Source of the DNA: Lewinella sp. W8 | GTDB lineage: Bacteria; Bacteroidota; Bacteroidia; Chitinophagales; Saprospiraceae | Assembly: GCF_004375085.3 (NCBI RefSeq) | Contig: NZ_SNAQ03000021.1 | Span: 39,889 to 103,888, forward strand | Reading direction: 5' to 3' | DNA: 64,000 bases | Shown: one piece after another, positions 25,866 through 35,793 of the stretch | Layout: each line of letters opens with the position of its first letter | Numbering within the stretch: position 1 is the stretch's first letter | The notes under the pieces: generated by a model | Database searches by the model: none | Seen by the model: the letters and a program-made list of their open reading frames with translations, nothing else | What the model was told of the DNA's origin: nothing | Program-made: the position numbers and the translations under genes

Positions 25866-26774
25866 TTAATTGGTTAGGGCCCGGAACACTTCTTCTACGC
25901 TGAGGTCTTCCCGTTGTAGGCCCAGCAGGACCAGACCCTGGTCAACGGCATAGCGAAATACGGCGGGCCGAACGTCGTCGGCACTGTCCACGTAAAGACG
26001 AAAAGTCGTACTGCCAGGGTTGGTTTCTACCCGGTCGACACCCTGAATTTTCAGCAATTGCTGCTTGGCCACGCTGCGGTCGAACTCGACGGTAAGCACC
26101 TGTCCGCCGCTTAGCCGTTGTTGCAACCTACCGATGGGGTCGTCGGCCACCAGGCGCCCCTGATTGATGATGATCACCCGGTCGCAAAGGGCCTGTACTT
26201 CCTGCATGATGTGGGTGCTGAAGATAACGGTCTTCTCCTTTCCGAGTTCACTGATCAGTTTCCTGATTTCCGCTAACTGGTTGGGATCCAGTCCGCTAGT
26301 TGGCTCGTCGAGGATGAGTACTTGAGGGTCGTGCATCAGGGCCTGGGCGAGTCCAACCCGTTGACGATACCCCTTGGACAGGGCACCAATCGGTTTATGT
26401 GCTTCCCGGCCGAGCCCGGTTTGTTCGATCAGGGTTTCGGTCCGCTGGCTAACCCGCTCGATCTTATTGGCCCGCCCCACGAAGGAAAGGTATTCCCGCA
26501 CGTACATGTCCTTGTACAGCGGATTGTGTTCGGGCAGGTACCCTACCAACTTTCTCACCTCCAGACTATCCGTGGAAACATCATGACCACAGACACTGGC
26601 CGAACCACTGGTCTGGCTCAAGTAGCAGGTGAGGATTTTCATGGTCGTCGTCTTGCCGGCACCATTCGGGCCCAGGAAGCCAAGAACCTGACCGGAAGGA
26701 GCTTCGAAGCTGATGCCGTCGAGCGCTTTTTGATCACCGTAGACCTTGGTAAGCTCAGAGACACTGATGGACAT
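25866..26774 (-). CDS. gldA: Gliding ABC transporter ATPase GldA
   Basis: A 302-residue ABC ATPase: Walker A GPNGAGKTT, signature LSKGYRQR, Walker B VLILDEPTSGLD, H-loop FSTHIMQE. The C-terminal 80 residues are the extra domain seen in GldA-like and multidrug ATPases. It powers the Gld permease. I chose the ATG at 26774 over one at 26801 because the -7 box sits at 26799-26806, so the upstream codon would not be transcribed. It is first in the gldA - unknown - gldF operon. Confidence 0.9.
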   Translation of the reverse strand: MSISVSELTKVYGDQKALDGISFEAPSGQVLGFLGPNGAGKTTTMKILTCYLSQTSGSASVCGHDVSTDSLEVRKLVGYLPEHNPLYKDMYVREYLSFVGRANKIERVSQRTETLIEQTGLGREAHKPIGALSKGYRQRVGLAQALMHDPQVLILDEPTSGLDPNQLAEIRKLISELGKEKTVIFSTHIMQEVQALCDRVIIINQGRLVADDPIGRLQQRLSGGQVLTVEFDRSVAKQQLLKIQGVDRVETNPGSTTFRLYVDSADDVRPAVFRYAVDQGLVLLGLQREDLSVEEVFRALTN

Positions 26775-26798
26775 AAAGACATCTTTTGGGGGAGGGTG

Positions 26799-26806
26799 CA
26801 AAGGTA
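26799..26806 (-). promoter_or_regulatory. -7 box of the gldA operon
   Basis: TACCTTTG on the minus strand. It would start transcription near 26792, giving a leader of about 18 bases before the gldA ATG, and rules out the upstream in-frame ATG. Confidence 0.7.
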
Positions 26807-26881
26807 GGTTACGGACAACAGAATGTAGCTACTGTGCCATCATGAACTACCCCACGCGTAGTAAACGTCTATGGACCGGGA

Positions 26882-27265
26882 TTAATGTGACTTAGCCGTG
26901 CGGTTTTTGTATTTCGGTCCCCGTAATTGCTTTTTCGGACTGACCCGAGACCAATGCATACGCCCGCTGGCGGAGCTGGCCCGCCTCCGGAAGCCGTTTG
27001 GTCTCCGGTGCTTGGCGTTCCGCCGCCGGCGTTCGGTAGCGGAAGAGGCAAGATTACGCGGGCGGGAACTTGGCGCACGAGCACTGGCGGGACTGTTCTT
27101 GTACGCCGGTCCGTAAAGCGGACCGTAATTCCCGTTGTCCACCGCGACGGTGTTGGAGGAAGCCAGGTTGTCGAGGCCTAATCTGGGCGCGCAGCCGGAC
27201 AGTAGTACACATCCCAAAAGGAACATCACCGCCCGGAGAAGTGGTGTGAAAATTTGGCGTGGCAT
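26882..27265 (-). CDS. Small basic lipoprotein, unknown
   Basis: A 127-residue protein with a lipoprotein signal (hydrophobic run, then lipobox LLSGC near residues 22-26). The rest is low complexity and very basic (RRRRNAKHRR, KKQLRGPKYKNR), with no recognised domain. A near-match -7 box, TAGTTTTC, lies on the minus strand at 27270-27277, only 4 bases before the ATG, echoing the leaderless arrangement of other genes here. The lipobox supports a real gene; the arginine-rich tail leaves doubt about the frame. Confidence 0.6.
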   Translation of the reverse strand: MPRQIFTPLLRAVMFLLGCVLLSGCAPRLGLDNLASSNTVAVDNGNYGPLYGPAYKNSPASARAPSSRPRNLASSATERRRRNAKHRRPNGFRRRASSASGRMHWSRVSPKKQLRGPKYKNRTAKSH

Positions 27266-27388
27266 GATCGAAAACTAAGAATGGTAAGGACTAACAAAAA
27301 CTAACGCACCAATAAGATTCGGCAACAACTCTTTCCGAAAATAATGGAATAGGCAAAATAGGGAATTGTTCAGTGTTGTGACGAAAAA

Positions 27389-27414
27389 GGGGGTGCCGGT
27401 CGCGCGACACCCCC
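27389..27414 (-). terminator. Hairpin with T-run, minus strand
   Basis: A 7-bp GC stem followed on the minus strand by TTTTTCG. It lies 300 bp beyond the fasciclin terminator, so it is either a back-up terminator or the end of an unseen short transcript. Confidence 0.5.
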
Positions 27415-27725
27415 GCAATCGCTGGGAACTAAAAAGGACAGCACATAACTAATTTTTCGCTACACGACTAAGCGTGCAAGCACTAATTTTTTGCATGAGC
27501 GTATTGGAAATACCTGATTCCCAGAACCAGGCAACGGAAGATATTGGGCCGTGGGGCGGCCGTTCGGTCGAAGTAACATGAGACGGGACAAAGGATTAGT
27601 TTTTGGGTTTAAAGAGGAAGAAACTGGGGTCCCGAAAGGAGAAAATGGTTGTTGGTTATTAGTTTTTGGTGATCAATACACAATATAAGGGGTTGACGTG
27701 GAATCGCGTCGGACTTTAACATTAA

Positions 27726-27759
27726 AAGGAGTGAACCCGACTAAACGGATTCACTCCTT
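27726..27759 (-). terminator. Terminator of the fasciclin gene
   Basis: A 10-bp perfect stem (AAGGAGTGAA with TTCACTCCTT at 27750-27759), followed on the minus strand by TTTTAATG. It lies about 50 bases after the fasciclin stop codon. Confidence 0.8.
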
Positions 27760-27807
27760 CTAAGTAGTAACTTCTGTGGCGTTACGCCATTTAGGTTACC
27801 CGTTCAA

Positions 27808-28863
27808 TTACTTGGGCAGTAATACGGTATCAATGGCGTGAATCACGCCGTTACTGGCTTCTACGTCCGTCATTACCACCTTGGAACGGTTACCGTTTCC
27901 GTCGGTAAGGATTACGGAGCCATTGTCAATGCTGGCCACCAGCGTTTGGTTGCCCAGCGTTGGGAGGGTGTAGTACCCACCGGCTTTGGTGATGGCACCC
28001 ACCAGCTTCTCCGCCGTAATTTTAGCGGGTACAACGTGATAGGCCAGGATTCCCTGAAGGGCACTTTTCTGTTCGGGCTTGACCAGATTGGCAACGGTTC
28101 CTTCGGGCAGGGCGTCAAAGGCATCGTCGGTGGGGGCAAACACGGTGTATTCTCCGGCGGACTTGAACATGTCCACGTAGCCCGCAGCACCGAGTGCGGC
28201 CACGAGGGTTTCGAAGTTTTCGTTTCCAACGGCGATGGAGGCGATGTTAGGTTCGGGGGCACCCATCATCATGCCGGCCTTCATTTCCTTCTTGCGCATC
28301 ATCGCCTTCTTGGGCAACAGCGCGGCGGGATTGACGCCAGCGGGAAGAATAACGCGGTCGATTACGTGGATTACACCGTTGGAACCCGCAATATCCGTAG
28401 CGGTCACTTTGGCCTTGTTGCCCTGTGCGTCCTTGATCTGGACGCCTCCACCGGCGAGCATGGCGGTAAAGTCACCACCCTCGGCGGTCGTGGCCGTAAG
28501 GCTGCCGTTACCTTTCTCGATGCCGGCCACCACGTCGGAGGCCATCACCTTGGCGGGTACTACGTGGTAGGTAAGAATTTTCTGGAGTACGGCCTTGTTT
28601 TCGGGCTTTACCAGGGCCGCTACCAGTCCGTCGGGCAGGGCCGCGAAGGCCTCGTCGGTGGGGGCGAAGACGGTGAAGGGGCCTTCACCACTGAGGGTTC
28701 CGGCAAGGCCGGCGGCCTTAACGGCAGTGACCAGCGTAGAAAAATTTTCGTTGCCAGCGGCGATTTCGACAACGGTTTTGTCGCTCATGTCCTGAGCGTA
28801 AGAAGAAGTGGGCACGAGGGCCATGCTCAACAGCGCGAGCATAGAAAAGAACAAGCCTTTCAT
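27808..28863 (-). CDS. Exported protein with two fasciclin (FAS1) domains
   Basis: A 351-residue protein with a signal peptide ending SSYAQ and two FAS1 domains (about residues 28-175 and 205-350). Each shows the FAS1 marks: [15 protein letters not shown] and [15 protein letters not shown], the YHVVPAK element, and SNGVIHVID / SNGVIHAID at the end. FAS1 domains mediate adhesion in cell-surface proteins. The linker between them is Met/Lys rich ([17 protein letters not shown]). No T9SS domain is present, so it is probably periplasmic or outer-membrane associated. It stands alone with its own terminator. Confidence 0.9.
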   Translation of the reverse strand: MKGLFFSMLALLSMALVPTSSYAQDMSDKTVVEIAAGNENFSTLVTAVKAAGLAGTLSGEGPFTVFAPTDEAFAALPDGLVAALVKPENKAVLQKILTYHVVPAKVMASDVVAGIEKGNGSLTATTAEGGDFTAMLAGGGVQIKDAQGNKAKVTATDIAGSNGVIHVIDRVILPAGVNPAALLPKKAMMRKKEMKAGMMMGAPEPNIASIAVGNENFETLVAALGAAGYVDMFKSAGEYTVFAPTDDAFDALPEGTVANLVKPEQKSALQGILAYHVVPAKITAEKLVGAITKAGGYYTLPTLGNQTLVASIDNGSVILTDGNGNRSKVVMTDVEASNGVIHAIDTVLLPK

Positions 28864-28989
28864 TGGGTTAAATTTTGTTTACTAATGCATTCATGAACGT
28901 AGCGGAAAATAGCGTCCGTTTGTTCGGGGGCCTAACGGGACCTGACCACAATTGTTGAAACATCACCCTAAGAAAGGCTTAAAAATTAG

Positions 28990-30723
<1,734 letters not shown>

Positions 30724-30835
30724 TCCCATAACGGGACATTGTGCGTCGCAAAGCAGTCAATTCCAGGCGAATTTGCCCCCAAATGGAACAGGAATATCCA
30801 TATTGGGACGATTTTTGAAGAAGACACTAATTAAG

Positions 30836-33073
30836 ATGACCACTTCGTACCGCTTGCTGGGCGTGGGGCTGTTATTGGCCCTGCCAACCTTTCTGTTCGC
30901 ACAAAAGCCCGTGCCCACTTCCGCCCTGGAATTCGGGAAAGTGCCGGAACCGGCCACCCAACGCCTGGATGACCGGCGCGTTCGGATGGACAATCAACGG
31001 CCCGTGGCCCTGTATGCCGTCGGAACGCCCACGGTGGGGCAGGACGCAGAGGCTAAAGCGAGAAATTATCTCCGGCAGGCACGAGCAACTTTTGGCTTCC
31101 GGGAGGCCGACCTGGCCGACTTACGCCTCCACCTGGTGCGCGAAGGACGGGCGGCGACCACCGTGCGTCTGCGACAGGAATATCGGGGCGTGCCGGTTCA
31201 CGGCGGGGAACTGACGGTATCCCTGCGCCCGAACGGACAGGTGGGGTTTGTGATGAATACTTTCCTGTACGACATTAACCTCGCGAGTGTGCAGCCCCAG
31301 CTCACCGGAGCGGCCGCCCGCCAGGCGGCCATCGACTACCTGAACGTAGACGGCAACATCAGCTACGAAGACCGGGAACTGCGGGTGGCGGAAACCCGGG
31401 CGGGCATTCGGCTGGTGTGGCGGACCGTGATCACCACGGAGCGCCCCCAGGGACACTGGGAAGTATTCGTAGACGCCCAGACCGGAGAAATTCTGAAGGC
31501 CGAAGACACGGCCCTCTATGCGGGTAGCCACGATCACGAAGACGACTGGCACCCGCCGATGAGCCTCCGCGTCTCCGGTACGGGTAAGGTTTTTGACCCC
31601 GACCCCCTTTCAACGGCGGGGGTGTCTTACGGTGGGAATTACTCGGACAATAACGACAACGCGAACGCAGCTCTCATTGCCGAGCAACGACAAGTGGTAT
31701 TGCTGGACATTACCCAGTCCGGAGGACAGTATCAGCTGAAGGGCCCCTGGTGCGAAATTGTAGATTTTGAGAGCCCATTTCGGGGCACTTTCTCTCAGTC
31801 TTCCCCCGACTGGACGGGCGACCGGGACGATAATTCCTTTGAAGCCGTGAACGTCTACTACCACATTGATGCTTCGATGCGGTACTTAAATGACGTCCTG
31901 GGCATCAACGTCCGGCCTACGGCCTATTCCACTGGCGTGCGGGTGGACCCTTCGGGACTGAACAATGCGGATAACTCCTATTACTCTCCGGGCAACCAGC
32001 GCTTGGCCTTCGGAGATGGGGGAGTGGACGACGCGGAAGATTCGGACGTCATCCACCACGAACTCGGCCACGGACTGCACGACTGGATCACCGGTGGTGG
32101 CCTGTCGAACAACCAGGGTCTCAGCGAAGGCAGCGGAGACTACTGGGCGGTATCCTACAACCGGTCGCTGGGGCTTTGGTCTCCCGGAGACCCCCAGTAC
32201 AACTGGGTCTTCAACTGGGACGGGCATAATCAATTCTGGAACGGGCGGGTGACCAACATCAGCAATACCTATCCTGCGGGGCTGTCGGGGTCCATTCACG
32301 CCAGTGGCCAGCTGTGGGCTACCTCCATGATGCTGGTCTGGGATGCCCTGGGAAAGGAAAAAACCGACCTCATTTTCTGGGAGGGCATTGCGATGACCAA
32401 CGGTGGAGCCAACCAGAATGACGCCGCCGTGGCGGTTTACGAAGCCGCCGGAAACCTGGGGTACTCCAACGAGGACCGCATGAAGGTCCACACCATCCTT
32501 ACCCAGCGCGGATACACGCTGCCCGGGTTCACCCTTCCCGTAGAATGGCTTCACCTGACCGCTACGCCCCGGGATAAAGTGATTGATCTGCAGTGGGCCG
32601 TCAGCTCGGAGGTGGATAACGATCGGTATACCGTGGAGCGTTCCACGGACGGGGGACAGTCGTTCCGGGCATTAGGCACTCTGGCCGGTGCCGGCACCGC
32701 AGAGGGGAATCAAACCTACCGGTTTACGGATACCGCACCCGGAAGCACCCTCAACGTCTATCGGGTCCGGCAGACGGATTTCGACGGTACCTTCACGTAT
32801 TCCCCTCTGGCTACGGCCGGAATTGACCAACCCGATGAGGTTCGGCTTTTTCCCAATCCGGTAGCGGAGGAACTGATCATCTCCGGATTACCCCCGGCCG
32901 ATCAACTTACCGATCAAGTACAGGTGCTGGACGCGCGGGGAAGGTTGGTAAAGCGGGTGGTGCTTAACGATGATGTTCAGCGGGTTTCCGTTGCGGAACT
33001 CCCGGCGGGGATCTACCTACTGCGTTGGGAAGAGAATGGCGAAGTGGTGGCCAGGAGGTTTGTGAAGCGGTAG
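30836..33073 (+). CDS. Secreted M4/M36-like metalloprotease, T9SS type A
   Basis: A 745-residue secreted protein. Signal peptide ending LFAQ, then an FTP/PepSY-type inhibitory propeptide to about residue 220. The catalytic domain carries HELGH at about 408-412 (two zinc His and the catalytic Glu) and LSEGSGDYWA about 27 residues later with the likely third zinc ligand Glu. This arrangement is that of thermolysin/fungalysin-like (M4/M36) proteases. An FN3-like region covers about 570-665. The T9SS type A sorting domain (VRLFPNPVAEELIIS to ARRFVKR) ends the protein. It probably degrades external protein. The ATG at 30836 opens the signal peptide; a TTG at 30773 would put 21 odd residues before it. 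Confidence 0.88.
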   Translation: MTTSYRLLGVGLLLALPTFLFAQKPVPTSALEFGKVPEPATQRLDDRRVRMDNQRPVALYAVGTPTVGQDAEAKARNYLRQARATFGFREADLADLRLHLVREGRAATTVRLRQEYRGVPVHGGELTVSLRPNGQVGFVMNTFLYDINLASVQPQLTGAAARQAAIDYLNVDGNISYEDRELRVAETRAGIRLVWRTVITTERPQGHWEVFVDAQTGEILKAEDTALYAGSHDHEDDWHPPMSLRVSGTGKVFDPDPLSTAGVSYGGNYSDNNDNANAALIAEQRQVVLLDITQSGGQYQLKGPWCEIVDFESPFRGTFSQSSPDWTGDRDDNSFEAVNVYYHIDASMRYLNDVLGINVRPTAYSTGVRVDPSGLNNADNSYYSPGNQRLAFGDGGVDDAEDSDVIHHELGHGLHDWITGGGLSNNQGLSEGSGDYWAVSYNRSLGLWSPGDPQYNWVFNWDGHNQFWNGRVTNISNTYPAGLSGSIHASGQLWATSMMLVWDALGKEKTDLIFWEGIAMTNGGANQNDAAVAVYEAAGNLGYSNEDRMKVHTILTQRGYTLPGFTLPVEWLHLTATPRDKVIDLQWAVSSEVDNDRYTVERSTDGGQSFRALGTLAGAGTAEGNQTYRFTDTAPGSTLNVYRVRQTDFDGTFTYSPLATAGIDQPDEVRLFPNPVAEELIISGLPPADQLTDQVQVLDARGRLVKRVVLNDDVQRVSVAELPAGIYLLRWEENGEVVARRFVKR

Positions 33074-33088
33074 GCCTGATTCAAAAGC

Positions 33089-34441
33089 CTACTTCCTCCG
33101 CTTCTTTTTCTTACCCCGGGGCTTTTGCCCGCGGGTTTGGGGTTTCTTGTATTTCAGGGCCATTTTATCCCGCCGGCGCAGCTTGTTATTGACCTTCTGG
33201 TTTTTCTCCTTCTTCTCGTGAAAGGCCGCGCGTTCCGGGTCGACTTCGAGGGCGGGACCGTCGTCGGGGACGAAGAAGGGATCCCGTTCCAGGTCGATCA
33301 GTTCATCCGTGATGACGACGCCTTCGGGGAGGGAGTGCTGCGGAATACTTTGGCCCATCAGTTCCTCGATGGCGGCGAAGGCCGCCTGCTCCTCTCCGGA
33401 GACGAAGCTGATGGCTACGCCGCGCTCCGCGGCGCGGCCCGTACGCCCGATGCGGTGAACGTGTTTCTCCGGCGATTCGGATACGTCAAAATTGACCACG
33501 TGGGTGACGGAGGATACGTCGAGTCCGCGGGCCACCAGGTCGGTGGCGATGAGGGTCTGGATGGTCCCCTCATCAAAAGCCCCGACAGTATTGAAGCGGT
33601 AATTCTGAGACTTATCGGCGTGGATGACCCCGAGGCGCTCTTCAAACACGGGGTAGAGGCGTTCGTAGAGCGCGTCGGCCATGCGTTTGGTGCCCGCGAA
33701 GACGAGGTTCTTTTTCATCTCGGGGTGGTTCCGGAGTAAATGCTCCAGGAGGTTGGCTTTGGAGTTGAAATTTGGGACTTCGAAGTAGTACTGCTCGATG
33801 TTTTCGAGGGGCGCGCCGGAGGGCGCCGTTTCAATTTCGTCGTAATAATCCGTGAACTGTTCAATGATACCCATGACCTCTTCCGTCATGGTGGCCGAAA
33901 ACATGAGGTGCTGGCGCTTCGGGGGCAGGAAGTCGATGATGTCGTTGAGTTGAGCCCGGAAGCCCCGGTCGAGCATTTCGTCTACTTCGTCGAGGATGAC
34001 GCGTTTGATTTGTTTGAGCTTCAGCACGCCGTCTTTGAGGAGGTCGCCCAGCCTCCCCGGGGTGCCTACGATGACGTCCACACCAACTTCGACCTCCGCC
34101 TTCTGGGTCTTGATGTTGGCTCCGCCGTAAACGCCCACCACCTCAACGCTCATGTAGGTGGTCAGCTTTTTCACTTCCTCCACTACCTGCATCACCAGCT
34201 CGCGGGTAGGGACGACAATGAGAATCTGGGGGTGAGGGGACTTGGTGAACTTCCACAACCGTAAACTGGGGAGCAGGTAGGCGAAGGTTTTGCCCGTTCC
34301 GGTTTGGGCAATGCCCACCACGTCCTTTCCCGCCATGATGGGGGAGAACACTTTGGCCTGGATGGCCGTCGGGTGCTCCAGCCCCAGGTCGTCCAGGGCG
34401 TTGAGGAGGGAGGAGTTCAGGTTGAGGTCCGAAAATTTCAT
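33089..34441 (-). CDS. DEAD-box RNA helicase, RhlE-like
   Basis: A 450-residue ATP-dependent RNA helicase. Q motif near FSDLNLNSSLLNAL / HPTAIQ, motif I AQTGTGKT, Ia PTREL, motif II DEVD (in place of DEAD), motif III SAT, later ARGLDVSSVTHVVNFD and motif VI HRIGRTGR. The tail is strongly basic (KKPQTRGQKPRGKKKKRRK), as in RhlE types acting in ribosome assembly or cold adaptation. The start is the conserved MKFSDL; the -7 box ends only 4 bases upstream, so the mRNA is probably leaderless. Confidence 0.93.
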   Translation of the reverse strand: MKFSDLNLNSSLLNALDDLGLEHPTAIQAKVFSPIMAGKDVVGIAQTGTGKTFAYLLPSLRLWKFTKSPHPQILIVVPTRELVMQVVEEVKKLTTYMSVEVVGVYGGANIKTQKAEVEVGVDVIVGTPGRLGDLLKDGVLKLKQIKRVILDEVDEMLDRGFRAQLNDIIDFLPPKRQHLMFSATMTEEVMGIIEQFTDYYDEIETAPSGAPLENIEQYYFEVPNFNSKANLLEHLLRNHPEMKKNLVFAGTKRMADALYERLYPVFEERLGVIHADKSQNYRFNTVGAFDEGTIQTLIATDLVARGLDVSSVTHVVNFDVSESPEKHVHRIGRTGRAAERGVAISFVSGEEQAAFAAIEELMGQSIPQHSLPEGVVITDELIDLERDPFFVPDDGPALEVDPERAAFHEKKEKNQKVNNKLRRRDKMALKYKKPQTRGQKPRGKKKKRRK

Positions 34442-34445
34442 GCGG

Positions 34446-34453
34446 CAAAGATA
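34446..34453 (-). promoter_or_regulatory. -7 box of the helicase gene
   Basis: TATCTTTG on the minus strand, followed by CCGC and the ATG. Transcription should start at or within the start codon. Confidence 0.7.
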
Positions 34454-34571
34454 GGGTGGGGAGCACGGGAAGGAGAAAGCCGTCGCGCACCAAAGGTGAT
34501 GGCACCACCAAAATTTATGGCACCTGCGGCCACGCCCTGATCTCAAAAAGAAAAGGGGGATTCGGTACCTT

Positions 34572-35720
34572 GTGGAGGAATATTCGTTTGTGGCCCCTTC
34601 AACCATAATACTGTTAGTTGTCCTTTCCCTGGGAGCCATCCAGGGCATCGTCTACGCAGCCCTGATCTTCTGGCGGCGCAAAGCCGGAGATCAGGCTCCC
34701 CTGTTCCTGGTTGCCCTGTTGTTGATGCTGTCTTACCGGTTGGGCGTTGAGATTCTCCAACTGTTCGGACTGGGGCGGTATGACTTTTGGTATCATGTCC
34801 TCAACGACTGCAACTGGATTTATGGCCCCCTGCTATTCCTGTTCGTCAGCGGATGGATGAAGCCGGATTTTCGGCTTTCGTGGAGGCATTGGCCGGTGCT
34901 GTTGCCCGTTGCCGTGGAGTTTGTCATCAGTAATTTTGTGCGCACCCAAAACTTTTACTGGGACGGTACCCGCGAAAGCCTTTCCTGGGCGGGGTTCTGG
35001 GGTTACGTCATCTGGATGAACTATCCCACGAAGTACCTGATCGCGAGTGGTTTGATTATCTACTATTGCCTACGGTCGGAAAAGCTCCTGACGGCACGGC
35101 GGGCGGAGCCGGAGGTGGCCTGGATCTGGCGGGTAGTCCGGATCTTCCGGTGGTACTTTACGGTGGTCCTGGTGGTGATGCTCGGAGATTTTCTGGTGGA
35201 TTTTGACAGCAGTTTTGAGACCTTCTACTACTTTTTTACCAAGTACTACTATTATCCCTTTCTGGTGGGCATTGCGGTGCTGACTTACTGGTTGGGGATT
35301 GAGGCCCTGGGGCGAATCGCCGCTCGACCGGGCCGGGAGCGGGTACCCGGGGCAGCGGACGATACGGTACTGGCCCTGGCCGGTCGGCTCGACCAACTTA
35401 TGCGGGAGGAGGAGCCGTTTCGGGACCCGGAGCTTACCCTTGCGGCGCTGGCCGAACGGTTGGAGGTTAAGCCCTATCTGGTGAGTAAATGCCTCAATGA
35501 GGTGGTGGGCAACCGCTTCAATGATTACATTAACCAGTGGCGACTACGGGCCTGGAAACAAGCCCTTACCCCGGATAACCTGGAGCGCTATACCATGGTG
35601 AGTCTGGCCTATTCGGCGGGCTTTAACTCCAAAGCCAGTTTTCACCGGGCGGTGCAGAAATTCACCGGAACGACGCCGGGCAAGGTGAAGCAGCAACTTT
35701 TGGAAAATTTGCGCGACTGA
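34572..35720 (+). CDS. Membrane-anchored AraC-type regulator
   Basis: About 382 residues. The N-terminal 240 residues hold seven or so hydrophobic segments (for example STIILLVVLSLG and YYFFTKYYYYPFLVGI). The last 95 residues are an AraC helix-turn-helix domain (LTLAALAERLEVKPYLVSKCLNE, then SLAYSAGFNSKASFHRAVQKFTG). Such membrane-bound AraC regulators are common in Bacteroidota; the signal sensed is unknown. The start is uncertain: the GTG at 34572 overlaps a weak TACCTTGT box (34566-34573), so the GTG at 34590 may be the real one. It is divergent from the helicase. A small dyad follows the stop codon. Confidence 0.85.
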   Translation: MEEYSFVAPSTIILLVVLSLGAIQGIVYAALIFWRRKAGDQAPLFLVALLLMLSYRLGVEILQLFGLGRYDFWYHVLNDCNWIYGPLLFLFVSGWMKPDFRLSWRHWPVLLPVAVEFVISNFVRTQNFYWDGTRESLSWAGFWGYVIWMNYPTKYLIASGLIIYYCLRSEKLLTARRAEPEVAWIWRVVRIFRWYFTVVLVVMLGDFLVDFDSSFETFYYFFTKYYYYPFLVGIAVLTYWLGIEALGRIAARPGRERVPGAADDTVLALAGRLDQLMREEEPFRDPELTLAALAERLEVKPYLVSKCLNEVVGNRFNDYINQWRLRAWKQALTPDNLERYTMVSLAYSAGFNSKASFHRAVQKFTGTTPGKVKQQLLENLRD

Positions 35721-35726
35721 ATTGGT

Positions 35727-35750
35727 CTCAATTAGCCAATTGAGGTTTTA
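35727..35750 (+). terminator. Weak hairpin after the AraC gene
   Basis: CTCAATT-AGCC-AATTGAG, a perfect 7-bp stem with a 4-base loop, followed by GTTTTA. It could be a weak terminator, or an operator for the following gene. Confidence 0.4.
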
Positions 35751-35793
35751 TCCGACCAGAATCCCGCTAGGTTTGGCCAAAACCAACTGCTTC

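Larger units (their letters stand above)
27266..27807. other. Intergenic region with two hairpins
   Basis: 540 bases without a credible gene. It holds a GGGGGTG/CACCCCC stem (27389-27395, 27408-27414) with five A on its left side, which reads as stem plus T5 on the minus strand. It also holds GTGC-AA-GCAC followed by a T-run (27474-27492, plus strand). The fasciclin terminator is at 27726-27759. A small RNA between these could exist, but I found no clear promoter. Confidence 0.5.

Noticed and set aside
27838..28896. A 352-residue frame on the plus strand across the fasciclin gene
   Set aside because: It is antisense to the FAS1 protein and rich in Gly/His from its codons; the FAS1 motifs and the terminator support the minus strand.
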